Under the pieces are notes generated by a model that saw only the letters and a list, made by a program, of their open reading frames with translations, had not been told where the DNA came from and made no database searches. Source: Wolfiporia cocos (taxonomy: Eukaryota > Basidiomycota > Agaricomycetes > Polyporales > Phaeolaceae). From it: DNA of 64,000 nucleotides. The stretch lies in assembly GCA_029448655.1 (NCBI GenBank), contig JACCLO010000003.1, positions 1,984,001-2,048,000 on the forward strand, read 5' to 3'. Of this stretch, positions 12,219 to 24,300 are shown piece after piece (positions within the stretch are counted from its first letter, which is position 1; each line of letters starts with the position of its first letter). Made by a program: the position numbers and the translations under genes.

Positions 12219-13660
12219 AGGACACTCCGCTTCCGCATGTTGTGCTGACATGTAACAAAACTATAGTTGCAATAATACGACGTAGCTTTAGAAGTCACGA
12301 CGGAAGTAATCCCTCCTTTTCGCAGCCAGCTACTGCACTGCGTGGACGCCGCGACTCCAGCGACGCGCCATATGCACCTTGAAACCAGTAGTGACTTCCT
12401 TTTAGTACCGTGACACTCTATAGTCCACGTCATGCAATCACTTCTTGGACTGTGCATGCGGGCTTCTCTGGTGAAACAATCATGAGGCTGATGAATTCAG
12501 CATCGCGTTTGGACCCGTGAACAGTGAGGGATGGCGGGAAAACGCATGAGAAACAGCAAAAAATCTGAGCGACTATATACTATTCCGCCGCGGCCCTCGC
12601 GCCATTTCTGGCCCTATCGCACTCGACTCCCGACGCGCGCGCGACATTCAGGCACGCGCGAGCTCACCCACAACAACTCTAAGGTCCAACATTCTTATAC
12701 CCGTATCCTCACATCTACTGATAATCCTAATCATGCAACTATCAATGCACAAAAGATAGCCTGCCCAAACAAGGCCCACAGCGTCGGATCCGCTCACCAT
12801 GCTATAATAATTTTGTCACTAACTTAGACACAGGACAGCAGCAAACCACGCGAATTATCACGCGAGCCCAGCATAGACACCCACACACTATTTGCCGTAC
12901 AATCATAGAATACGTAAGTTGGTAAATGATATGTATGTTGCGTGGTACCGCATACTGTGACATGACCGCATCGCTATATCGGAGCCGAGTCTTCTTTCAA
13001 TATTTGATAGACAGCTACTTCGTGTTCTCTTCGCTTGCCAGATTAGTGTTGCTGCAAGGCTGTAGAGCTCGCCATTAACAGCAGATTGTGGGGCAATTTT
13101 TGGATGGGGAGTGGGGACCTCGCCAAGTGAAGCATTAATCTGCCGCAAAGAAATTCTATGGCGTGTTATCATGTCGCAGAATATTACAGATGAACAAGCC
13201 GACGGCATCGCAGCTGTGTACGTAAAACATCAGTCCACACATCACAATCTAAATGCTACTATGGCAAGTAGCGGTTCCTTGCATGAACCAATTGCAATGA
13301 ACAGTTACTACTTCGGTGTGCCCCCCACTCTGACGTATTGTAATCGTAATCGGCGGCGACAAGGCAATTTCACCATTAGCGGGCCTTCCACATTGATGCC
13401 CTGCCTTCTAGATATAATGTCCAGCGCATCATATCTTGAATGGCAGAAGCATATTAGATGGGAAAACCGACGAGCCACCAGTCACTAGTAGAGTATGTGT
13501 ACCCCAAAGCTGGGGACGCATCTGCTAAACTAATGGTGGAATTTGTTATCCTCAAAGCCGCTGTCGCACTGGCAGAGCGTCATCTCAAGTCTGTCCGCTC
13601 CAGCTAAACCCGTGTCGCAATTCCTGCTATGTCGGGAGCAATTGGAAGTCTGATTGCTCC

Positions 13661-14254
13661 TCAATGCACAATACCATGTCTCTGCGCAAGATATACTGAG
13701 ATAGCCCAGGGGAGAAAACCCTGATAGTTCCCGCACGTAACTGCTGCTACAGGCACTAAACTACTGTTGCCAATCCCCCGCATATCCGTCCATTGAACCA
13801 TTGACGGCGAAGTTGACACTATCTCCTCCGTGCTGTCGCTTCCATGCGCCACCGACGCAAACGATACATGACTTGATGATCGAGGCGTTCTGATACCTGA
13901 TGATATGACGGCATCGTCTATTACACTTCGATCGCACCCTGCCAAGAATTGATAACGCCGCATTCCCTCCCTCGCTCCATATTCTAACCTTCTGGACTCA
14001 GGACAATACAAAATTTTAGATAAGCGTCTGCCACTCTGATGTCTATGAACGCAAGCACTGATTGGGTGGAACGAGCACCTTTGCGCACGGCGCGACGTAC
14101 CCTGCGCTCCGGACACATCATTTGACGGACCCGAACCCTTGGCCTCCCAAGTCATCTTGATGAGGACCCTTATGTCAAGAGGCTCCGATCGACCTTCCAT
14201 CAATACGCGATTCAACTGTACCAAATGGGCTGCTAATCTTCCTAGGCTTGACAT
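13661..14254 (-). CDS. Possible small gene, unrecognised
   Basis: A 197-codon minus-strand frame starts at an ATG at 14254, just downstream of the ELMO gene and on the same strand. It opens with MSSLGRLAAHLVQLNRVL and contains potential donor (GTACGTC) and acceptor (GAGTCCAG) sites, so the true product may be spliced. The later part is Ser rich. I recognise no domain, and the frame could be chance. Confidence 0.25.
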   Translation of the reverse strand: MSSLGRLAAHLVQLNRVLMEGRSEPLDIRVLIKMTWEAKGSGPSNDVSGAQGTSRRAQRCSFHPISACVHRHQSGRRLSKILYCPESRRLEYGAREGMRRYQFLAGCDRSVIDDAVISSGIRTPRSSSHVSFASVAHGSDSTEEIVSTSPSMVQWTDMRGIGNSSLVPVAAVTCGNYQGFLPWAISVYLAQRHGIVH

Positions 14255-14445
14255 TCACTGGCAGCGGAGATTATGAGAAATCCACAATCAACGATTGAGG
14301 ACAATTGCAAATCGACGCCCTGTCGACGCCAGGACCGTATCATGTATCGCGTTACAGGTAATGGAAATATATCCAGGCATCCTATTATATCCAGTAATAT
14401 GCTACAGCAGGCAGATGACGCACATGCCTCAGGCCTCAGGCCTCA

Positions 14446-17403
14446 TTACTCGGCCGATATATCCGAAAAGAAAAAATCACAGTTGGTTGGAGGATGGCCA
14501 GTCACCAGCCCACTAGGTATATCCACCTTCTCCCCGGTAAGATCTGCACGCACAATGAGCGATATCTTGGAGAGCGGGTGGTGAGGTGCTTACCCAGGAG
14601 CTTGATCTTAAGGCCAATCTCCGTCAAAGCTTGCACAAAGTTCTCCGTCTCCGGCGAGGCCGCGTGTCCCCCATCTTTCCTCAGCATGTTCAGACCATCA
14701 GTCCAATCGGCCCATCGCGCTTGATCGGAGGCGATCAAATCAGCGAGTGATGTGCTACTTGCTGTTAGCAACGAAAATGATAGGGGCGAGGCTGCTACCG
14801 GCGATCCCGAGCCCGCGGGTATGTCGATATCGCGCACATTGTTTGGGAGCGGCATGCAAGTTCCTGTTGCAATTTCACTGACCGCTGACATGTCAATTCG
14901 CTCCGGGAGGTCCTCCAGCCCTTTCCGTACGAAGAATTTGGAGTTGCTGTCGACGTAGTGAAGGTATTTTAGACCGTTATCCTATATTGACTTGTCAGAT
15001 ATCTTGAGTACACTTGACATGGCACGACTTACCAGTCTCATAAAGCGCCAGGGGGCCCTCGGCCTGCGGATGGTATCTCGGGAGATGATGTGCATTGCCG
15101 GGACACCGTTCATGAACCAGGCACCCTCTGTCAAACAATGTAGTCGTTGCTGACGGACGAATTCGAATGACTCCTTATATAGCTTCGCTCGGAGATTGCT
15201 ATGACACTTTGAGCATTCGCGATAGAGATTTGCTATGCTAGAACGCACCGTATGGGAATTTTACTCATAACGTCGTCCTCTAACTCAAGCTCCTGCATCT
15301 GTCGATCACGCACCGCACGATATTCCGACTCGAGGAACTCTTGCACAACTTCATGCCACGGTCGCACATTCTCCCGCCTAAGCGCAACTTTCACTCTATA
15401 TCCGTGAAGGGAGTAAGAACAGTGCATCGCAACACTCTGACACTTCTACGCACTGGCTACGGGTCAGCGCTACGAGGCGAGGGAAGTCACTTTTAGAGGC
15501 ACCACTTTCGTTCCACATTCGTAGAAAGAACTGCGTGGCTAACGTATGGACTTTGTAGAAATTGAGGAAGAAGGGTTGGAACGTTGTCGATGCTGTATCT
15601 GCATGATGAACGGATATCAACGCTATGTTGGATAGAAATAATGAGACAATACCAACAGCCAGGGGCATATATTGACCAATGCTCTGTCAATAGGTCCGTC
15701 ACTTCATTAGACGCCTTTGCTATTGGACATCTACGCTCTGCAGGTCGGCTGAGTTGCTCTTGAACAACCTTTCAAGAACAATGAGAGTCTGCACGTCATC
15801 TCGCCATTCTGGCATAGTACCTTTGCCCAATAATCAGGGTCCTTGGCGACAAAATGTTTCTGGTGGATGATACAACATAAGCAAATGTCAGTGAAGTATA
15901 TCCGGACTGCTCACCAGACAATCCAAGCCCAGAGCACCGACCTCTCGGAACTCTTGAATCAGGTCCTCACTGTCGAAGCCGATTTTCCTCCACTTTAATT
16001 CACTGTACTCATCATCGATCTCCTCGTTGATCTTGCTACAACTCCAGATATATTTGAGCGCAGCTTTGTGCGCTTCCTCGTACTGAGGATCGACAGGGGC
16101 GATCTTCTTCTTGAAAGTGATTCCCACCATGTTGGCTTGGAAATCCAATATGCAAGACGTCAGATCCTCGATAGTGTTGGCCGACATCAGACTCTGTTCC
16201 GCGAAGGTCAAACACACAACGAGTTGCAGATTGGGGAACATACGATTACAGCCTTCCTGACGTTCAGCCGTTCTAACGCAGTTGTGAATTCGTCCCATCG
16301 GTCATCAGTCACGTTAGCCAACAGCGAGTTTATCAGCATCATGCTACATCAAGCGACGTCACATTCTGCAAAGGGGTGCTTGGATAGAACGGACATACCT
16401 GTACAAGGCCATTGTGGTATCGCCACTTCCGAGCCGTTCCACAACAGTCTCTAGGAGTCTCGGCTCCTTACACATCTGCGCGTACACCACCTCAAAGCCA
16501 TATCTGTACACCGAACCAGGAGGTGGCATCGGAGGCCCTCTGCTGGAACTTGCGAGGTGCGCAGTCGGCGCGCCGGCGGGTGAGGCTTCCACCAGCTTCT
16601 TCAGGATCGCGGTAGCGGGTCGACACACGTTGATGAGTGACTGTTTGGATGAAAGGATGCGGACAATGGTCAAGATGAACTCGTTGTCAAGAGCATCCCA
16701 TCCGTGATCGAGCTCCATGAGGTTCTGCATCGCTGTCAAAGCGTACTGAGGATGGTCAATCATTAAGATTTGAGAGATTCAGAGAGGGCATACTGCGAGA
16801 ACGTTGCCATGGGAGGTGCTGATGACCGAGATGAGTTCGTAAAGACCATCACGGTGTAAGAATTGATCCGCGAATTGCTCCTCCTGATATTGTCTGAGAG
16901 GTGAACTCTTATAGACGAGAGAGGACATACTCGTATATACTTCCTCAGGGAAGTGAGTGCAAGACCCATTTTGAGATCCTTCATTGCGAGTTTTTCGACA
17001 ATCTCTGCTGCTTCAATAGCTGGTGCATTGACTAGCCTTTTATAACGCATCAGGAGAGGTGAGTATCAATAACGCATTCTCGGGAAGCCGCGGGCACGCA
17101 CTTCAGATGGGCCTTGTCCTTGATTTTCTTCCTCAGATTGTCATTCGTGACTAATTCATCGTTCTCGTCTCTCAACGCGAACATAACCGGAGGATCCTTC
17201 AGCTTCAGGCTGATGCATAATTGACGCACAACGTCGTCCACAGGCAGAGTGGGTTCAATGCGAGTGCGGACAATGAGGCCATCCTTGGTTGTGACATTGT
17301 TCGTGGGCACCAGGCCCCCTCTCGATTGATTCGTCGTCCCATTCCCATTAGCAGCTGGTTTCGGCTCCGGGACCTTGGATGATCCATCCTGGGTGGCAGA
17401 CAT
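14446..17403 (-). CDS. ELMO/CED-12 family protein, multi-exon
   Basis: ELMO proteins act with DOCK-type exchange factors to activate Rac or related GTPases at membranes. Joined exons give the family layout: an N-terminal ubiquitin-like/Ras-binding region (LPVDDVVRQLCISLKLKDPP, about residues 45 to 120), then helical armadillo-type repeats (YALTAMQNLMELDHGWDAL), then the ELMO domain (SELKWRKIGFDSEDLIQEF, REVGALGLDCL), then a C-terminal PH-like region with KYLHYVDSNSKFF and a final exon ending in FFFSDISAE. The start at 17403 begins MSATQDGSSKV and is followed by a disordered stretch before the first domain. The last intron (donor GTAAGCAC near 14590) must be removed to reach the stop at 14446. 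The gene is complete and its start faces the disordered-protein gene. In fungi the partner is probably a DOCK-like protein, by inference. Confidence 0.85.
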
Positions 17404-18551
17404 TCCGGGAATTCAGTGCAATGGCGACCTGTGCACAGGCAACGGTAAGATCGGGTGCCTGGCAAGGATCAATCACGACAAGATAATTGTTGTTTGCATC
17501 TAGCATAAGGGTTGTTACATGATAGAACAGTTGACATGATAGCGCGTTGGTGTAGAACCATATTGTTTGCAACAACAATTTGGCGGATGCGGATTACAAG
17601 CCGAATGGCTTATTTAGTCGTGCCAAGACTCCAGCCCCACCGTACCAAGAGTCTGACGGCAAATAGTGAGTGGGTTACTCACTCAATCAGCACAAGCTAT
17701 CCTAGCAAGGGGTTGTACAGATGTGCAAGATTCCACTGCGAGACAGTGCATTAGAAACAGCAATAATCAGTATAGGGTCGCGCAGTACGCCATGACCGCC
17801 AATCATTCAAAGTGCATGAAACACTTCGCCTGACGCGTGAACGTGCAGGGAGCTCCTCAGGCTCAGGAGACGGGGTCACGAGAGACATGAGGACATACCA
17901 GTAACCAGATACTACCGTCTTCGACAGCCGATCGGGACGCAAAATTACAGTTTCAAAGGCTTTAGCGAGTACGCGAACAACAAAGTAGCGAGCACACAGC
18001 ACGAATAATGATAGAGGTGAGCAGGTCACAGTAGTATCACCGGCGATAACAGCTACTTCAGCAACTCGCTTGGATTAGTTGCCGAGTCGTGTGGCAAGCC
18101 GCAGGTATAAATGTGGACACAACTTGGAAAGGTGTAGGACACAGCGGGGAATTGGTTCACGATGTCGAGCGCGACACAAGCGTCGCAGTCAGTAAGCCGG
18201 CGTCTCTGTTCCGCCCACATTCGCCCAATAGGCGCTCAACGCTCATGAATTGAATTTGCAGCTCACGATGTGCAAAGCATACCCCGTCTTACTAGTGATC
18301 GCTACCTTGACCAACTATATGCGCTTTGTCAGGCTGAGGTAGGTCCTTATGACTTAATTACAGTGACTCGCAAAAATGAGCAGGGCGCCCTGGACCGGAA
18401 AGCTATCTTGCATTGTGGTCAGCCTCTGTCAGCCGGGTCAGCTTGAGATGTTTGCCGCAACGTCAATGGCAGCCTGCTCACGGTGTCTTGTCTCTTGACT
18501 ACCAGGCTACTGGTCGCGCTCACGTACATCTGACGACGATTGGGAGCGACA
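17404..18551. promoter_or_regulatory. Divergent intergenic region, ELMO and disordered protein
   Basis: This 1.15-kb stretch between two divergent starts must hold both promoters and 5' UTRs. Short frames on both strands have no recognisable content. I see no RNA gene or repeat. Confidence 0.5.
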
Positions 18552-20706
18552 ATGGCGGGTATTGTGCGCACCGACAGCCCGATAATGTCTCGCAGGAGTG
18601 GCCCGGCTCTACTCGATTCCAGCTCATCGGCGACAATCGACCTTCAAGAGATCCTGGCCAGCGACTCCTCACCCAACTTGATATCTCTATGCCCTGTCCT
18701 ACCGTCCGTTTCGGATGACTCACTATCTTTTGAAGAAGTCCCTCCTTTTCCTGCTGATTCTAAGCCTGGTTTATACCTAACTGTCTTCGAGTCTCCAACG
18801 CTGAATTCAGCCGCGCAACGTACACTTGCCTATGATTCTGAAGTGAAGACCACCGTCACTATCCCGACAAGGCCTCGATTGCGTGTAATGCTGATGGAAC
18901 CCATTCGCGTCCGTCAGTGGGCGGTAGGTGTCATATCGTACATGTAAGCCTCAACACTTGACGGACGCTCGCGCACAGGGCAATGTGTCGAGTTCTCCTC
19001 CTGATCTTGTCCCCTGGCAAGAAGGTAATTTGGAAGATGACACGTCGCGCTGCTTCCCTGTCCCGCCTTGGACGGCCTGTGGCTCGCAGTATCCTCCTGA
19101 GCTCTTCCAGGCGTTGTACAACAGCCGGCGCCCGGGACGAATCGTCCCTCTTGTCGCATCTGCTCGATACAAGTCCCCCCTTTCTCCCACTGACAATCCG
19201 TGGTACAAAGGCTTGCGCAATATTGCAATCGATGAGGAGCCGGGTGTACCTAGCAATAATTCTCGAAGCATGGAGTTCGCCGAGAAGCCCCTCGTTCCGA
19301 CCATCATGGTGTCGAGCTCGACAGCCATTCTCCCGATCTCCCTGGAATCCTCCCAAAGCTTGACTCGGGTTCCTCTGGCGATCCGCAGAGGAAAGAAAAT
19401 GCCGACGCCGCTTACTGTGGACAAGCCGAAGGAGGTTGTCTCGGCCTCTTCCTATCCGGACATACCTACACCATTCCTGGGCTCCCCCTCTTCATCAAGT
19501 CCGACCTTCGAGTATTTTCAGAATCCCTCTGCTTTCTCAATGGGCTTGGAGGCTATGTGCAACAATCTACGGTCTCTCTGCCCTGACTTGCGCGCATCTA
19601 GATCTGGATCAAGCGACACAGCAGGAATCCAGGACCAGTCCAACGGCTGCTGGCGGAGTCTTCCTTCTGCCCAGTACTCAGGGTCTCCGTCGGAGGATGA
19701 ATGGGGCTTTGCAAAGGATCTCATGGATCAATACGGTGACGACAAGCCACCAATCCTGGAAGAACCTTCCACAGCGCAGCCTGCTCCTGCTAAACCGCAA
19801 GCCGGCGCTGTTGAGCCGTCTGGTGCCGATGCTGATTCGTTTTCCTGGGCTATGTCGCCCACTCTCACCAACTCGATTGAACAGAGTGCGACAAGCCCCA
19901 GTATCGACGACTTGAAGCTACTGAGGCGCAAGACCGTCATTATTGAGACCCCAACTCAGCAGAGGGAGCCATCTTCTGATAGCCCCGATGGAGGAGACCT
20001 TGATGACCACGCGCCAATACCGTTTGAAAGCCCTTCGGACAGGCCATTCTCCTGCTCACAATGCCTCCAGTCTACCCCTCCACAGTCCCGCCCTTCAAGC
20101 AGCGCAAGTATGCGGCCGGTGAAAGGAATCTTAAAAGAGAAGAAGAGTGTCCGCTTCTCTGTCATCCCCAGTCGGCATGAATACCCCTCCGAAAGTCATC
20201 AGGACGAATGCGCCCATCCATCACTCTCAGAGCCGGCTAGGGCATCTATGTTTTCTAGCCCGCGGTCCTCCCCTCTCCGGCAGGCACACTCCCCGAAAAC
20301 TCCAGATAGCCCAGGGGATCTGACAGCCGTCGAGACAGGGCCGCCAAGCCTTCCTAAGCACCCTGCCTTGCGCGCGATGGCACGAAAACCTGGACGGCCA
20401 GTCAGCCCTCAGACGCCCACGCCGACGATCCTCCTGGATCAACAGCGCGCACCGCTACGCTCACTAAACGCGCGCCAGAGCCTGCCTGCAAAGCGCAATT
20501 CCAAGGCCGTGTACGCAGAGAGCGCGCGGTCGCGGAAGAGCCTGGAAGCCGGCATGCCCAGACGGCTGATGAAGGCTGCGTCGGCGTCTGCGGTCGGTAT
20601 GGACGCGCAGCAGGGGGCGATTGGCAATGTGAGGCGGGAATCTGTTGCGCAGAAGAGCAGGATGCCTGTCCCCTTCCGCACGATTCTCACGAGGTTCCGG
20701 GCGTAG
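18552..20706 (+). CDS. Large disordered Ser/Pro-rich protein with RVxF-like motif
   Basis: Two exons, joined across an intron at 18924 to 18978 (GTAGGTGT...GCGCACAG), give about 699 residues. The start ATG at 18552 begins MAGIVRTDSPIMSRRS. The product is rich in Ser, Pro and short charged clusters with no globular domain, signal peptide or membrane segment. Near the C-terminal third it reads KGILKEKKSVRFSVIP. KSVRF fits the RVxF docking motif for protein phosphatase 1, and GILK-KKxVRF strings recur in fungal regulatory proteins. The end is basic (KRNSKAVYAESARSRKSLE). I do not recognise a named orthologue; a role as a signalling or cytoskeletal scaffold is a guess. A TAA directly after the alternative donor at 18948 shows that the intron must be spliced. 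Confidence 0.72.
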
Positions 20707-23700
20707 TGGATGAGATCCTCCTGCGTTGCTATGCATCTCTGGCCTTGCTGCACATGTATCTGGGGACCCTTGATGCTGTATCGCGTTGCAACGCCCTTAA
20801 TTCATCATTACATGGCGTTCACTCTCTGTGGCGGCTTCCCAGCGGTGACGGGCTTCAGCGGATAAGGACCGTGTGTAGGAGTACGTGTCACGGCGCTTCG
20901 AATTGGCTGAATACAATTTCAGCGCAAAGAGGAATGCACAACGAACATGACTTCGGCATGCAGGTAGCTGCTCTCGGCAATTGTGACCAAGAGCATTAGG
21001 CCATTAATCATTGCATGCGTTATTGGATCCTTTGTCAGTGATTCTGCTCCAGCAATTTCAAGTCCGTCCGTCACTTTCATTGCATGCAGGTGTTTTCCAT
21101 GCTGCCGACATCCCTAGCTGAGGGGGAGGCGCTTGTTAACCTAATATTGCTCGCATCTCCTGAACGGAAACAGGCACTACTTCAGTTGGACAGACTGTGC
21201 CTTGCACGGTTTCGCTGCGTGAAGCGGGGCGGTGGCGCATATCAACGTGATGTTCCTCGACGGCAGCATTTCAAGCAGGTTCGCTGACATGTGGTTTCTA
21301 TCGCACTCTGCATCAGTCAGTTCACAGCCATCTCGAGCTCAACCAGGTCGAGATGCTACAACGGCGCTAAGCGCCTCGCTTAACGGGACCGGATCCGATC
21401 TGCCTATGTCCATTCAGGTAGTGCACCCTGAGTCATATGATTGCTGACCTCGCTGCGTCAGAAATAGGCATCAAGACTCTGCTGAGGGTCCGTAGTAACG
21501 TAGCGATGCAGCCACGTTTGGTTCTCAATGCCGAGCGTGCTGCGTTCCCGAGGCCGACTCTGACAAAGCCCGTGTTGAAGACCATTTGAATATCTTTGCT
21601 TTGCTATTGCTAATTCTGGGTCCAAAAGCATCAGTCGGCACTGAACCACACCTGCCCTGGAGGATTGCAGTGATCCATACAAGAGGAACCACTCACAGCC
21701 TGTCCCCAGGAGACTGGCGGGCCGAACGATCGTCTCCCAAGCCATATCGTCGAACATCTTCATCCCTTCACACCTCGGATCAGGCAGGTCCTATGGCATT
21801 GACCAACTGTCCGCCCAACTCGCCTTGCGCTGCCAGATTGAGTTTTGATTTCCACAGGGCAATTCACCGCTTCTCTTCGCCGAGCATGCTTCTATTTCAT
21901 GCGAAGACGCCTGTCAACATCCGACGAATCCGGGTTGCATTCACTCCCAGGACAGTGTGATGGTCTAGAGCATGCGGCGTACCCGAGTATGTCCTCCTGA
22001 TCAGCACCGTGTTGCTCTTGTAATCTGATAAATTTCGAGCGCTGCGCAAATCGCGCAATCGAGCGGTTATGACCCGCCCAGCGTGAGCGGCGGATGTGCT
22101 CGCCGTGTCGCAGGCGCCGCCTGCTTCCATACTCTGGGATTGCGATTCAGCAAGAGCCGATGTCGCGACGGATCCTTGCCGACGCTGCACTCTTCGCTGC
22201 ACACGCCAGGCCGTCCTTCGCCGCCTCTTTCTCCGTGTGGAGATCCTTTGCCACGAGCTCGAGCGTTTGTAGACTCCACTTTGTGGCTGGTGCGTTCTGG
22301 TTCCAGTCGAAGCGAGTGTATGAATGCGATGCCGAGCGCGGTGCCGCTGCCCATTACTCACCATCGCTTCACCGCGGTTGGACACTCACCGCGTAAACGT
22401 TCTGACGCATAAGCGCATCCTCGATTCGTTCCAATAGATTTGACAGAAGCAGATTCTGCTATCATGTGGCGCGTGCAATACGAACTTCCGCGCCCTCAAC
22501 CCGAAGTATAGACGGGATGATCTTTCAACGACCTACATAACCGCTACAATAGGTCCGGATGGCCTCCCACGATGTTACATCGCGGGGTTAATACGCGACT
22601 GAAGGTGCGTCTAGACCTCATGCCCGTATCAGTTGACGGTACAATCAATGTCTATCACACGTTGACTGCGCGCCACAGCTGAATGTTTTGAACTCAAACC
22701 ACCTGTCCTTGCCTTCCATGGGCCCTGCGACAGGTGACAATCCTACCTTCTGGATATATCAAATGCGTCCGCTACACTGAAAACTCCCTTGAAAATATTT
22801 TTTGTATGCATACTCACAACTCCGGTCCATTTTAGATTTTACCAAAATAGGGCTCTAGTGCGTTTGGGGTGAATGGAACATCGGCACGTAACAACCAGCA
22901 GACAAGGGGCTACCCTGCTGCCCCAGCAGACACGAACTGTCAGGAACATGGGGCAACAATGACACGGTGAGCGCACCGCTGGTTGCTCATCAGTTTAGAC
23001 AGGTCCCCCTGCTCGGCTGTCCAACGTTTGATACAGCACTGCGCCTTGTGCAATTTACAGATTGATCGCATCAGATCTTCAAAGTTCTCGATGGCTGCAA
23101 ACGCGCGATGCGATGTGGTCCTTCGGAGACTTCGCGTGCTATCCGAGAAATAGCAAGAGCCAACGAAGAGTAAAAAGAACGCGCATCTCAGTTCAAGGGC
23201 TCGGGAACCCGCCAAGCGTTTGCGAATTTGCTGCCATGATCGGGACAATCGACAATCGAGTGCTAACCGCTTGCAGCATAAACGTGCGCTCCGTCCAGGA
23301 ACCCCGGCCGCAATGCGGGATCGCACCCTGAGGAATTGTACTGTCTGCAGTCAGTCTGCAGGAGATCCTCCGTAATACGTAATGTAATCTTCAGATCCTG
23401 TATGTGCATTGAGACGAAAGCCTGACCGCCTGGGAGAAGCATTGTGGCGTTGTACATTTCAACACATCGATCCGAGTTTTCGTCGATCGATCCGGTTCGC
23501 CTGGACTTGATCCGGTTCGAATGAATCAGGGTTCGCTGTGCATACCTGTCGACATCGCTAGTCTTTAATTAGTCTCAATGAGACCATTTCAGTCTGCCGT
23601 TCCGGTGACTGTAGGTTTGAATTTTCGGAACGACATAAAGTGTAAAGTTTCTACCGCTTTCGACAAGCTCATGATAGATTACATAAATTTTGCCTCGGTT

Positions 23701-24300
23701 CCAGATAGATGAGTAAGTTCTGACTCAATCTCAGCGACGCTGTAATCATCGATGAAAACGTTTTGTCGTCCGCCAGGTGTATAAGGGAAGGCAGCGCTTC
23801 ATAGTATAGGGCGCCAATGTGACCATCAACCGTCAACTGCTCACTTTGTTCCACCAAGATGAGCATTTGTACCGCAAGAACATCTAGGCATCCGCGTCCA
23901 CTGATTGAAATCGGCTCGCACAGGGTCTTGACAGATTTTGCAGACAAGTACAGGCGTGCCGTCGCCGCGCACGCAGCCTCTATCACAGCTCATCATGCTT
24001 CCGCACGGTGAGATCCCGAGAGTGTATTGTCGGCCAACGCACGGATCTCTCGCCGCGCAGACATCAATCAGCTGCTGACAGAGCTCTGCAATGGGCCGCG
24101 CCCAAGCCCAAGCCTCTCTCCGGTGCACTGACACCGTGCCAGCCGACAGCGTTTCAGCCCCCAGCGGCGCGGGCCCTGTGCCGTCCTGGAAGAGTCTGAT
24201 GCGGCCGCGAGCCCTTCGCCAACTCTTGGCCATAATGCTGCGTGCCCCACGTGCGCACGAGACGCGGGCACTCTGCCCACTAGCGCGGTCCCCGCACGTC
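20707..24300. other. Intergenic or decayed region without a supportable gene
   Basis: About 3.6 kb carries several mid-length frames (minus 21458 to 21763, minus 21897 to 22385, minus 22940 to 23326, minus 23841 to 24233), none with a family motif. A few look exon-like: a minus-strand stretch near 22400 to 22470 reads LLERIEDALMRQNVYA between plausible splice sites, and the frame at 23841 to 24233 is Cys rich. They do not join into one credible gene, so decayed genes or unrecognised short genes remain possible. Confidence 0.4.

Larger units (their letters stand above)
9514..13660. other. Gene-poor intergenic stretch
   Basis: About 4 kb holds only short frames without recognisable content or consistent intron borders. 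The longest are a 161-codon minus frame at 9415 to 9900 and a 125-codon plus frame at 13111 to 13488. Small direct repeats occur at 11169 and 11643 and an inverted repeat at 12188. I can support no gene here. Confidence 0.5.

Noticed and set aside
13111..13488. Plus-strand frame of 125 codons
   Set aside because: There is no recognisable domain, repeat or supporting splice pattern, and the region is gene poor.
21458..22385. Minus-strand frames that look exon-like (FDDMAWETIVRPASLL and others)
   Set aside because: They do not join into one product with consistent introns and match no family I can name; kept only as a remark on the intergenic stretch.
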